Shown piece by piece: positions 25,401 through 33,841 of a DNA stretch of 64,000 nucleotides. Positions within the stretch are counted from its first letter, which is position 1. Each line of letters begins with the position of its first letter. The DNA lies in contig DGQK01000051.1 of assembly GCA_002390745.1 (NCBI GenBank), forward strand, positions 97,568 to 161,567, written 5' to 3'. Made by a program: the position numbers and the translations under genes. A model generated the notes under the pieces. It saw only the letters and a program-made list of their open reading frames with translations, ran no database searches and was not told the DNA's origin. The stretch comes from Bacteroidetes bacterium UBA4416. GTDB lineage: Bacteria > Bacteroidota > Bacteroidia > B-17B0 > Aurantibacillaceae.

Positions 25401-28400
25401 GGCGCTCACGCTTACGCCGGTAAATGGCACGGTAAGCTGTGCGGGTGCCTGCAATGGTACTGTATCGGTAATTCCTACCGGCGGCACGGCAGGCTATTTT
25501 TACTCATGGAATTCGCTGCCGGTTCAGAATACACAAACAGCCTCCGGCTTGTGCGTAGGAAATTATATAGCTTCTGTAACAGACAGCAAAGGTTGCGTGT
25601 CGTTTACAACGGCTACGGTTGTTCAACCCCCTGTGCTCACGGCTAGCATTACAAATGTGGTTTCCAGTTGTAATGTCTGCATCGGCTCCGCCACTGCCAA
25701 TGGAGTGGGCGGCACCATGCCTTACACATTCTTATGGTCGAACGGGCAGACGAGCCCGGTTGCCACCAACCTTTGTATCGGCGTCCATACGGTAACCGTA
25801 ACGGATGCCAAGGGCTGTGTAGCGACGGCGACTGTGAATATTGCACAAACCGTACTGGTACTGGTAACTTCAAATGGTAATGCGCTTACCTGCAACGGCG
25901 GCTGTACGGGCATTGCCACAGCGAACGCTTCAGGGGGAACAGGTTCTTATACCTATACCTGGACTCCAACCCTGCAAAGTACGGCAACGGCAACCGCTTT
26001 ATGTTCGGGAACGTATACGGTGATGGCGGCTGATGCGAACGGATGCTCCAACACCGACCAAATCACGTTCACTGATCCTCCGGCGATCGTGCTCAATGTA
26101 TCGAAAACGGATGTAACCTGCAACGGTGCCTGCAATGGAACCGGCAGTGCCAGTGCATCAGGCGGCACCGGCGCCATTAGCTATGTATGGCAGCCGGGCA
26201 ATATCTCTACGCCTAATATCGCTAACCTTTGCCCGGGCAGCTACACGGTCACGGCTTCGGATGCCAATAACTGTTCAAAAAGCCAGGTGATTACGATCAC
26301 GGAATCAAGCTCACTCACGGCGACTTTCTCATTTACCAATCCATCGAGTTGTCCGAGCACCGATGGTGCCATTACATTTACTGCATCGGGAGGTGTAAGT
26401 CCTTATACCTTTACCTGGACGCCCGGGCCATCTACCAATCCATTGATCAACCTGGGGGATGGTACTTATGTGTTGACCTTAAGGGATAACAATGGTTGTG
26501 TGAGGTCGTTCACCACGACGCTGAGCGATCCCGCAGGACCAAGCGTGACGGTGAATTCCAGCTCCGTTGCCTGTTTTGGTTTATGCACGGGCTCAGCCTC
26601 GTTATCGGTCACCGGTGCGGGGCCATTTACTATTAACTGGCCGGCGATTCCTGGTGGCGGTAACATCGTAAATAACCTGTGCGCCGGAAATTACGTAGCG
26701 CAGGTAACGGACGTAAACTCCTGCGTGACGAACCAGACAGTGAACATTGCACAGCCAACGCAGCTCACATCATCGGGCATTGTGACCAATGCAGCCTGTA
26801 ACTCGGTTTGCAGCGCCTCTATTAACCTTACGCCTTCGGGCGGCACTCCCGGTTACACCTATTCCTGGACGCCTGCGGGTGGAACAGGGCAGGACCCGCT
26901 AAACCTCTGTGCAAATAACTATTCCGTGACCATTTCAGATGCCAATTTATGCACGACGACCAATAGTTTTGTGATTACACAGCCTACACCGCTCACGTTG
27001 AGTTTTAATAAGAAAGATGTGCTCTGTAACGGTGGCTGTACCGGATCGGTAAGGGCGGTTGTGGGAGGTGCGACAACGCCTTATACCTATACCTGGAGCC
27101 CGATGGGCGCTTTCCCGGGTTCCAATGTGGATACGATCATCAACCTGTGCACCGGAATTTACACAGTAACGGCCAGCGATGCCAGAGGCTGTACCATTAC
27201 GGGCACTGTCAGCATTGGCCAGCCGGCACTGCTTACGAGCACACTCAGCAGTAGCAATAATCTTTGCAGCGGGCAATGCAATGGTAGCGCGACACTGACG
27301 GCAAGCGGCGGAACGCTGCCTTATAGCTTCTCTTACAACACCGGTCCTCTGACGACTACGTCTGTGGTTGCAGGCTTATGTTCCGGAAGCTATAATGGCA
27401 TGGTAACAGATGCCAACGGTTGCGTAAGCCAGCATACCTTTGCCATTACAGAACCATTGCCTATAGTGGTAACGACTACGGTGACCAATCCTCTATGCAA
27501 TGCTGCATGCAACGGCAGCATCACGACAACAGTAAATGGCGGCACTCCGGGTTATACCTATAGCTGGATCACAGCCGGCGGCACCGTCCAGAATCCTACC
27601 GGCTTATGTGCAGGAAATTACACGGTAACGGTAAGGGATGCGAATTTGTGTACCGGTGTCGGGTTGGCAACCCTGGTAAATCCTCCTGTCCTGAATGCAA
27701 ATGCAACATTCACCAATCCTGTATGCGGTGGTGGATGCTCCGGTATAGCAACGGCTAATCCTTCCGGAGGAACAGCGCCGTTTACATATTTGTGGGCTTC
27801 GCCTACCAGTACCAATCAGACAGTGAACGGCCTTTGCGCCGGAATCTATACCGTAACGGTAACGGATGCACATGCCTGCCAGGCCATGCAAACCGTGAGT
27901 CTTGCAGCGCCGGTAACGGTTTCGATTAATCCGGCGGTAACACCTGCGGCCTGCGGTGCCAACAATGGCTCGATCAATGCCTCGCCTTCTTCGGGCAATC
28001 CACCATTCACGTATCAATGGCTACCGCCGGTGCCGGCATCACAGTCTACCTTTACCGTTGTCACAGGCCTCAGCGCCGGTGTGTATACGGTGGTAGTTTC
28101 CGATGCCAGCGCCTGTACAATTACTGTCACCATCCCGCTAAGCAATTCCAACGGACCGTCATCAGCTACCATGAGCTTTACAAATGTAGCCTGCAATAAC
28201 CAGTGCAACGGAGCCGCTTCTGTGTCGAACATCTTAGGCGGAACGGCGCCTTATTCTGTGTCATGGATCAATCCTGTAGCCACAGGCAGCCTGGTGACCA
28301 ACCTGTGCCGTGGCAGCTATACGGCGCAGATCGTGGATGCCAACAACTGCGTCCTGTTTCAGCCGCTAACGATTAGCCAGCCTCAGCTGATCGATGATAA

Positions 28401-30960
28401 TGAAGTGCTCAACAGTTCAGCATGCTTCGGTAATTGCAACGGGTCGATTGCCCTGAACCCGAGTGGCGGTAACGGCGGGTATACCTATACCTGGAACAAC
28501 GCGGCAACGACCTCAAGTCTGACCAATCTTTGTCCGGGAAATTACTCCGTAACCATCAGGGATAGCAAGAACTGTACGTTTACGGCCAACTATAATCTGC
28601 CGGCTCTCACAACCATTACCAGCTCTACGTTTGTTACCAATAACCTCTGTCCTCAGAATTGTGCGGGTACCGCGCTGGCTACCAGCGTGGCCGGAGGCGT
28701 GCCTCCGTATACGCTTCATTGGTCCGATCCATTAGGGCAATCCAACCTTCAGGCAGTTGGCTTATGCAACGGATCGTATTCTGTGACGATTACGGATGCA
28801 AACGGATGTTTCAGTGTGTTGCCTGCAACCATCAGCTCTCCGACGCCGGTAACCTTTACCCCAAACATTACCCAGCCGAGCTGCGATATGTGCAATGGCT
28901 CAGCCACGGTGAGCCCTACCGGCGGCACGCCTGCGTATTCGCTGGTGTGGAGCAACAATCAAACCGGGAATAACATTTCGAACTTGTGTGCGGGCGTCTA
29001 TATGGTGAAGATCACTGATGGCAACGGCTGTATTTCGAATACAAATGTTGTGATCAACAGCAGTTCGGGAATTACAAGCCATTCGGTGACGCAGACCAAC
29101 GTCAGCTGTGCAGGAGTATGCGATGGAAGTGTAACCGTGACAGCTGTGGGCGGTGCATTGCCGATCACTTATAACTGGGTGCATAACAATTCGCCATCTC
29201 AGACACAGACGGGCTTATGTGCCGGTACGTATTACTGCAACATGACGGATGCCAATGGCTGTTCGAGAACGGCCAGCGTGGTGATCACTCCGGCTTCTTC
29301 GCTGTTCTTTATTTCGCAGGTGACGCAGTCGTCCTGCACATCAGCCACGGGATCAGTAGCTGTGAATGTGCTGGGAGGTACAGGTTCCTATACGTATTCC
29401 TGGTCTCACGGGCCAAACACGCCAACGGTGACGGGGCTGGCTCCCGGAAGCTATACGCTGACAGTTACAGATGGTGCCGGCTGCTCCAAAACGCAGGTGT
29501 TTGCGATCGGATCTGTTAATGGCCCTGCCATTGCATTTACGAAGAAAGATGTGAGCTGCGGTGGAACCTGCAACGGCACTATTGCCATCGCGATCAGCGG
29601 CGGCACGCCTTCCTATTCTATCCTTTGGTCGAACAGCGCTACAACACCAACCGTCAGCAACCTCTGTGCGGGCACTTACTCGGTACAGGTGACGGATGTG
29701 GCCGGTTGCAAAGCGGTGCAGAATTTCTCCATCGCTGCGGTTGCTCCGATCATTTTCAGCGCTCCTGATTCCGATGATCCGAAATGCCATAATGATTGCA
29801 ATGGATCGCTTACCGCCATTCCTGTAGGCGGCAGCCTGCCGTATGTATTCACCTGGACTCCGGGCCCGGTGAATGGTGCCACCACAAGCAGCTTATGCGC
29901 CGGAAATTATACGATCAATGTAACGGATCAGAATGGCTGCTCCGCAACGAAAAGCTATTCCCTGGCAAATCCTCCGGCCCTGGTGATGACAGGAACTGTG
30001 ACGCAGGCCAGTTGTAACAACAGTGCGGATGGCGCCATCGATGTGACCGTGACCGGCGGAACGCCTGCATACACGTATAGCTGGACCAGTGGCGGCCAAA
30101 CCACGCAGGATCTGAGCAATGTGCTGGCAGGTTCTTATACGCTTACCGTGACGGATGGTGGCGGAACAGGCTGTGTCATCGACACTGTATTCACCATCAA
30201 TCCTGCGGTGACCGTTATTGCGATCGCAGGCAACGACACCACGTTCTGCCAGAACGGAACCTTGCAGCTCAATGGCTCTAATTCCAGCAATGGCAACAGC
30301 TACCAGTGGATCGAGTTGCCTGCCGGTACTGTGATTTCAAATACGCTGATCACAACGGCAACACCGGCTACGGGAACGAACACATATGTATTGGTGGCTG
30401 TAAACGGTGCCTGCACAGATACGGATACTATTATTGTAACGTCTAATCCATTGCCTTTTGTTGATGCGGGACCGTATGTGGACATGCCGATTTACTCGAC
30501 GGCGACCATCGGCGGAAGCCCGACAGCGAACGCAGGAAGCAGCTTTACCTGGACGCCGGCCTCGGGGCTTGACAATCCTACGATTTCCAACCCGGTAACA
30601 TCCACTACCGTGACTACCATCTATACGGTAAGCATTACCGATGTGAACGGCTGTACAAATTCGGATACGGTGATGGTGTACGTGTATCCTGAAATTAAAA
30701 TTCCGAATGGTTTCTCGCCGAACGGCGATGGCAAGAACGATGTGTGGCAGCTCGACATGATCTACCTGTTCCCGAACAATGAAGTGGAGGTGTATAACCG
30801 CTGGGGTGAATTGCTGTTCTACTCCAAAGGTTATCCGGTTCCGTTCAACGGGCAGTACAAAGGACAGAACCTGCCTGTAGGAACTTATTATTACGTGATC
30901 AAACTGAACCATCCGTCGTATCCCGACGCTTATACGGGACCTTTAACCATATTCAGATAG
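22495..30960 (+). CDS. Giant SprB-repeat adhesin with T9SS type B sorting domain
   Basis: 2821 residues from ATG 22495 (signal peptide LRKPLLLFVLLFSYILESQ). Residues about 25-255 form a distinct N-terminal domain (WVGGSGNMNDRSHWSLTSGG) seen at the start of many Bacteroidota surface proteins. About 30 SprB-type repeats follow, averaging 77 residues. Most open with a two-cysteine signature such as CNGVCNGSA and contain GGTxPYTYxWS and VTVTDAxGC. An Ig-like stretch and a type B CTD close the protein (IKIPNGFSPNGDGKNDVWQ, VYNRWGELLF, GTYYYVIKL). Such proteins are exported by T9SS and in SprB drive gliding. The PorP/SprF gene begins five bases after the stop, a typical adhesin-SprF pair. Ligand and motility role are inferred. 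Confidence 0.93.
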   Translation: MLRKPLLLFVLLFSYILESQTLYWVGGSGNMNDRSHWSLTSGGAAANTVPGPSNDLIFDDNSSTGNFVVHMVGMNIVRSLECRQTTSDLHLTGDSYTTLRCSGDFIFNRRTFYDATSPLIFSNSTGTAHTVNFFGNIVQADVLFENANWNLQSVKVGDNYTLKINKGMYTLNNTSLITGNLETGSSDAVIFNSDHSTVQVKNRLFLGSGVSFNSSNLILIANTTTPSLYKVDPNVSFGASARIVKPAPQACVLTYSFTNLTCNNVCNGTMTFSFAGCLTGPYDLVFNTNATCIPTGTNNISPPSLTLSNLCSCQGNLLDIFVFDASGFVTSTLSQNMPANPTPINMVFSLPVEPNCFGQCNGSVNVSLTGGFGPYTVKVDPVLPGPTFTVSPFVSTPVNNLCAGVHTFSVSDAGGCSRTFTTITTQPAPLVPNGVSSSITCNGVCNGSATVTPTGGTSPYTYVWVPAAASPTANTISGLCPGVVTMTVTDTRTCTATYSATITQPPTITVTVTKTNLICGALCDGTASVTATGGSGVGYTYSWTPNVSSASSATGLCAGTYTVDVRDNLGCLKTTTFAITSPPTLTATPTQTNVLCHGSCTGIININPAGGTGAYTFAWTPSSLGTGPVATGLCAGPYSFTVTDAVGCVITKTTTITEPPAAVISIVKTDLACFGVCNGSATANITGGTPLYTYSWSPGNPVGQGTASITALCQGNYTLNVRDANNCLSTATTVITQPLPIVANVSLTPPTCNGLCNGTINAAPSGGSGVYTYTLQPAVGAPIISNPPFNNVCAGSYSLIVSDNLGCTITHTLVLTQPNAISVTLNTTPVNCFNICNASLSTVVNGGTPAYTFTWSTGSNASAISNQCTGNYSVTVSDAQGCQVTASVNITSPPDMTVSITPTNPNCDGQCTGVATATVTGGTPNYTYNWSNGTLSNLTSNLCAGVYTLTVHDFFGCVKKQNVTITTPPALTLTPVNGTVSCAGACNGTVSVIPTGGTAGYFYSWNSLPVQNTQTASGLCVGNYIASVTDSKGCVSFTTATVVQPPVLTASITNVVSSCNVCIGSATANGVGGTMPYTFLWSNGQTSPVATNLCIGVHTVTVTDAKGCVATATVNIAQTVLVLVTSNGNALTCNGGCTGIATANASGGTGSYTYTWTPTLQSTATATALCSGTYTVMAADANGCSNTDQITFTDPPAIVLNVSKTDVTCNGACNGTGSASASGGTGAISYVWQPGNISTPNIANLCPGSYTVTASDANNCSKSQVITITESSSLTATFSFTNPSSCPSTDGAITFTASGGVSPYTFTWTPGPSTNPLINLGDGTYVLTLRDNNGCVRSFTTTLSDPAGPSVTVNSSSVACFGLCTGSASLSVTGAGPFTINWPAIPGGGNIVNNLCAGNYVAQVTDVNSCVTNQTVNIAQPTQLTSSGIVTNAACNSVCSASINLTPSGGTPGYTYSWTPAGGTGQDPLNLCANNYSVTISDANLCTTTNSFVITQPTPLTLSFNKKDVLCNGGCTGSVRAVVGGATTPYTYTWSPMGAFPGSNVDTIINLCTGIYTVTASDARGCTITGTVSIGQPALLTSTLSSSNNLCSGQCNGSATLTASGGTLPYSFSYNTGPLTTTSVVAGLCSGSYNGMVTDANGCVSQHTFAITEPLPIVVTTTVTNPLCNAACNGSITTTVNGGTPGYTYSWITAGGTVQNPTGLCAGNYTVTVRDANLCTGVGLATLVNPPVLNANATFTNPVCGGGCSGIATANPSGGTAPFTYLWASPTSTNQTVNGLCAGIYTVTVTDAHACQAMQTVSLAAPVTVSINPAVTPAACGANNGSINASPSSGNPPFTYQWLPPVPASQSTFTVVTGLSAGVYTVVVSDASACTITVTIPLSNSNGPSSATMSFTNVACNNQCNGAASVSNILGGTAPYSVSWINPVATGSLVTNLCRGSYTAQIVDANNCVLFQPLTISQPQLIDDNEVLNSSACFGNCNGSIALNPSGGNGGYTYTWNNAATTSSLTNLCPGNYSVTIRDSKNCTFTANYNLPALTTITSSTFVTNNLCPQNCAGTALATSVAGGVPPYTLHWSDPLGQSNLQAVGLCNGSYSVTITDANGCFSVLPATISSPTPVTFTPNITQPSCDMCNGSATVSPTGGTPAYSLVWSNNQTGNNISNLCAGVYMVKITDGNGCISNTNVVINSSSGITSHSVTQTNVSCAGVCDGSVTVTAVGGALPITYNWVHNNSPSQTQTGLCAGTYYCNMTDANGCSRTASVVITPASSLFFISQVTQSSCTSATGSVAVNVLGGTGSYTYSWSHGPNTPTVTGLAPGSYTLTVTDGAGCSKTQVFAIGSVNGPAIAFTKKDVSCGGTCNGTIAIAISGGTPSYSILWSNSATTPTVSNLCAGTYSVQVTDVAGCKAVQNFSIAAVAPIIFSAPDSDDPKCHNDCNGSLTAIPVGGSLPYVFTWTPGPVNGATTSSLCAGNYTINVTDQNGCSATKSYSLANPPALVMTGTVTQASCNNSADGAIDVTVTGGTPAYTYSWTSGGQTTQDLSNVLAGSYTLTVTDGGGTGCVIDTVFTINPAVTVIAIAGNDTTFCQNGTLQLNGSNSSNGNSYQWIELPAGTVISNTLITTATPATGTNTYVLVAVNGACTDTDTIIVTSNPLPFVDAGPYVDMPIYSTATIGGSPTANAGSSFTWTPASGLDNPTISNPVTSTTVTTIYTVSITDVNGCTNSDTVMVYVYPEIKIPNGFSPNGDGKNDVWQLDMIYLFPNNEVEVYNRWGELLFYSKGYPVPFNGQYKGQNLPVGTYYYVIKLNHPSYPDAYTGPLTIFR
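23265..30190 (+). repeat. About 30 SprB-like tandem coding repeats, mean ~232 bases
   Basis: I counted units opening with Cys signatures from TNLTCNNVCNG (about 23270) to TQASCNNSADG (about 30010). Most have a second Cys four residues after the first. Unit length varies slightly and the DNA is well diverged. Confidence 0.85.
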
Positions 30961-30965
30961 AAGAA

Positions 30966-31892
30966 ATGAAAAGACTGATATACCTCCTGATTGTATTGTT
31001 ATGTGTAAGCGGTGCTTACGCCCAGCAATTGCCGCAATATACACAGTACATGCTCAACGAGATGGCGATCAACCCGGCAGTGGCGGGGAAGGATACGTAT
31101 ACGGACGTGCGCTCGAACAACCGCTACCAGTGGATCGGGATTACCGATGCGCCGCGTACCTATATGCTCACGCTGAGCGCGCCCCTGAAGAAACGGAACA
31201 TGGGAATCGGCACCCATATTTATACGGATATCGTAGGGCCGACACGGCGCATTGGCATCAGCATGGCCTATGCCTACCACATTAAGCTGACGCAGAAAAC
31301 CCGCTTGTCGTTGGGATTGAGCGCAGGCATTCAGCAATGGGGCATCGATGGGCATAAGCTCATTCTGCACGACGAGGGCGACAACAATTTATTGATCCAG
31401 TACCAAACGAAAACGGTTCCTGATTTTGGCGCCGGGCTTTATGTGCATAACGAAACCTGGTACCTGGGCTTCAGCGCACCACAGTTGTATCAGAGCCCGA
31501 TACGCCTGTATAAAAACGGGGATAACAAGGGGACGCTGGTTACACACTTTTTAATCAATGGCGCTTATAAATTCAAGATGGGGGATGATTTCAAGCTTGA
31601 ACCTTCAGTGATGGTTAAATATGCGAAGCCGGCGCCGGTGAAGTTTGACGGAGGCTTACGACTGATCTACCATGACCAGATTTGGCTTGGAGCTGCTTAC
31701 AGGCATAACGATGCGGTGACGGCACTGGTTGGTTTCCTGTATAAGAATTACCTGATGATCGGTTATTCCTATGATATCACCACGACCAACCTGAAACGTT
31801 ATTCGACCGGAACGCATGAGCTGATGCTGGGCCTTCGCTTTTCGAAAGCGCAAAGCAAGCACTGGCCGGATGACCAGCAATCCCAGTTATAG
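30966..31892 (+). CDS. PorP/SprF family T9SS outer-membrane protein
   Basis: 308 residues with a signal peptide (LIYLLIVLLCVSGAYA) and the family-typical mature start QQLPQYTQYMLNEMAINPAVAGKD. A barrel with strands such as GAAYRHNDAVTALVGFLYKNYLMIGYSYD and a C-terminal GTHELMLGLRF follows. SprF-like proteins are dedicated partners for export or surface attachment of type B CTD adhesins. The position five bases after the 2821-residue adhesin makes that its likely client. No terminator hairpin is visible in the 292-base gap that follows. Confidence 0.93.
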   Translation: MKRLIYLLIVLLCVSGAYAQQLPQYTQYMLNEMAINPAVAGKDTYTDVRSNNRYQWIGITDAPRTYMLTLSAPLKKRNMGIGTHIYTDIVGPTRRIGISMAYAYHIKLTQKTRLSLGLSAGIQQWGIDGHKLILHDEGDNNLLIQYQTKTVPDFGAGLYVHNETWYLGFSAPQLYQSPIRLYKNGDNKGTLVTHFLINGAYKFKMGDDFKLEPSVMVKYAKPAPVKFDGGLRLIYHDQIWLGAAYRHNDAVTALVGFLYKNYLMIGYSYDITTTNLKRYSTGTHELMLGLRFSKAQSKHWPDDQQSQL

Positions 31893-32156
31893 CTTATTGG
31901 GCTTCGGAAGTCGCCTCCGTTTCGAAAAGAGTCTTACTGCAATCATTCATCCGGGGCATCTGGTTCTTTTCAGAGCGCTGTTTCTTTCGCCCTCAAAAAA
32001 CCGCAGCGATCACGACGTGGCGTGACAACCCGGCGCAGCCTGTTAAGGTGCTCAAAACCTAACGTATCTGTACAAGAAGGGCATTACATCTATATCAGAC
32101 GGGAATCGTTTAAATGATCTTTCAGATCGATATAGGCATAAATCCCAATTAAATCT
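31893..32156. other. Intergenic gap without recognisable feature
   Basis: This stretch between sprF-like and psd shows no coding frame of protein-like composition, no strong hairpin and no repeat that I recognise. The psd promoter candidate follows at 32157. Confidence 0.5.
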
Positions 32157-32164
32157 TATTTTTG
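32157..32164 (+). promoter_or_regulatory. Putative -7 element of psd
   Basis: TATTTTTG matches the consensus, 20 bases before the ATG at 32185. Confidence 0.5.
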
Positions 32165-32184
32165 TTAAAAATTCGAGACACTCT

Positions 32185-32844
32185 ATGAAATTCCATAAAG
32201 AAGGTATTCCCACGTTGCTGGTAGCTATTATATTCAGCGCTATTCTGATCATTACCTCCCGTTTATTATTATCGCCTTACCCGGTTGCACATTATTTTTC
32301 CTACCTGTTATCTGCGTTCCTGCTCATTGTAGTGATCCAGTTTTTTCGCCATCCGACACGCGAGCACACGCTCGGTGATGACCAGATCATTGCACCAGCC
32401 GACGGTAAAGTGGTGGTGATTGAAGAAACGGAAGAGCCGGAATATTTTAAGGACAAGCGCATCCAGGTATCTATTTTCATGTCGCCGATCAATGTGCACG
32501 TCAACCGCTACCCGATCAGCGGGGAAGTGGTGCATGCAAAGCATTTCGAAGGGAAGTTCATGGTGGCCTCGCTGCCGAAAGCCAGCACGGAAAACGAGCG
32601 TACGAGCATCGTGGTGAAGCATCCTACGAACGGTAAATCTGTTTTATTCAGGCAGGTGGCCGGTGCCCTGGCACGCCGTATCGTGATGTACAGCAATGTG
32701 GGCGACAAGGCCACGCAGTGCGGCGAGATGGGCTTTATTAAATTCGGGTCGCGCGTCGACCTGTACCTTCCGCTTGATGCAAAGATAAAGGTAAAGATCG
32801 GTGATGTGGTGAAGGGATCGCAATCGGTGATCGCGGAGTTTTAA
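32185..32844 (+). CDS. psd: Phosphatidylserine decarboxylase, short membrane type
   Basis: This 219-residue protein has two N-terminal hydrophobic segments (LLVAIIFSAILIITSRLLL and YFSYLLSAFLLIVVIQFF), the APADGKVVVIEE motif at 70-81, and SPINVHVNRYPISGEV. The autocatalytic cleavage site is Gly188-Ser189 (KFGSRVDLYLP), where Ser becomes the pyruvoyl cofactor. It makes phosphatidylethanolamine from phosphatidylserine. The short form is common in Bacteroidota and archaea. It stands alone here; phosphatidylserine synthase is not adjacent. Confidence 0.92.
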   Translation: MKFHKEGIPTLLVAIIFSAILIITSRLLLSPYPVAHYFSYLLSAFLLIVVIQFFRHPTREHTLGDDQIIAPADGKVVVIEETEEPEYFKDKRIQVSIFMSPINVHVNRYPISGEVVHAKHFEGKFMVASLPKASTENERTSIVVKHPTNGKSVLFRQVAGALARRIVMYSNVGDKATQCGEMGFIKFGSRVDLYLPLDAKIKVKIGDVVKGSQSVIAEF

Positions 32845-32869
32845 GGCGTGTTCCAAACAAGATGATACG

Positions 32870-32905
32870 AATTGCCCGGGGTGTGACATTCCGGGCAATT
32901 TTTTT
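32870..32905 (+). terminator. Rho-independent terminator after psd
   Basis: AATTGCCCGG (32870-32879) pairs perfectly with CCGGGCAATT (32891-32900), followed by a T-run. Confidence 0.85.
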
Positions 32906-33045
32906 AAGGGAAGGATTGGGATTAAGAGAGTATTGTATTATATCACAAGTACCTTTTCAATACCCACAGGCTTGCCGTGTGGATTGTAGCTTTTGTTTAT
33001 TCAGGCTAAAGTCCGACGGGCTTTGCAGATTATACCAGGCGTGTT

Positions 33046-33840
33046 TTAGTACACGTATTCCTTAATGGTTGAGTTGGGTGTATAGCCCGAATGCTTGCTG
33101 TAGAAGTTCTGCAGATTATCGTTGAATTTTTTGACGTACTGCGAAAACAGTTTGACTTTATAGCCTTTCTGGAAATACGGGAAAGGCTCGTGAAGCTGAA
33201 TGTAGTAGCGGTTTTTCACGATGATGGCAAAATCCTTGAAGGCTGTTCCGCGCTCTTGTGCTTTGGCTGCTTCGGGTTCCGTGAGCAGTCCAAGGGAGGA
33301 GCTGTAGAGCGTTCCCTGCTCGGCAACGAGGTAGAACGAGGCATTGCAGACAATGCCGGGATTTGCGACAAGGTTGGTGTCGAGTAAAATGCCTTCGAGC
33401 TTTTTATGCTTTACGGAATCGGAAGTAGTGGAGTAAAAGAAGTAAACCGGGCAAAATTTAAAATTCTGCACATAAGCCCTCATGATCATTTTATTGTCGA
33501 GGAAGGTTTCCCGTTCGATCTGTGTCGCAAGATCGGCCTTGCCTGCGGCTTTAAGCTTGTTAACGGTATTTGCATTGGTTTTTAAACGTACCAGCAAAGC
33601 CCCGCCGTTTTTCAGGGCATTGATCTGCGCTTTGGCCACATCTTCGCGGTAACGCGTAAAATTTTTGAAGGTGCTGTCGTTATTGTAATCCTTGTACCGG
33701 GGAGGCTTCACGCCTTCGTCCTCTTCCTGGGAGAAGGTGGCGAAGGGTACGGCCAGTAAGCCAATCAGAGCAAGCAGGCTGACCCTTAATTTTTTAGTTG
33801 TAAAAAAAGAGGCCAGCCTGAGCGGAGGCTGGCACATCAT
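33046..33840 (-). CDS. Conserved secreted protein of unknown function
   Basis: 264 residues from ATG 33840, which lies two bases after the metG stop. A basic N-terminus is followed by a hydrophobic signal (LRVSLLALIGLLAVPFATFSQ) and then a charged mature part (EEDEGVKPPRYKDYNNDSTFKNFTRYREDVAKAQINALKNGGALLVRLKT). The centre contains VYFFYSTTSDSVKHKKLEGILLD, and the C-terminus has YKVKLFSQYVKKFNDNLQNFYSK. I do not recognise the family. It probably acts in the periplasm and is co-transcribed with metG. A start within metG (33891 or 33861) is possible but would disrupt the signal peptide. Confidence 0.75.
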   Translation of the reverse strand: MMCQPPLRLASFFTTKKLRVSLLALIGLLAVPFATFSQEEDEGVKPPRYKDYNNDSTFKNFTRYREDVAKAQINALKNGGALLVRLKTNANTVNKLKAAGKADLATQIERETFLDNKMIMRAYVQNFKFCPVYFFYSTTSDSVKHKKLEGILLDTNLVANPGIVCNASFYLVAEQGTLYSSSLGLLTEPEAAKAQERGTAFKDFAIIVKNRYYIQLHEPFPYFQKGYKVKLFSQYVKKFNDNLQNFYSKHSGYTPNSTIKEYVY

Positions 33841-33841
33841 T

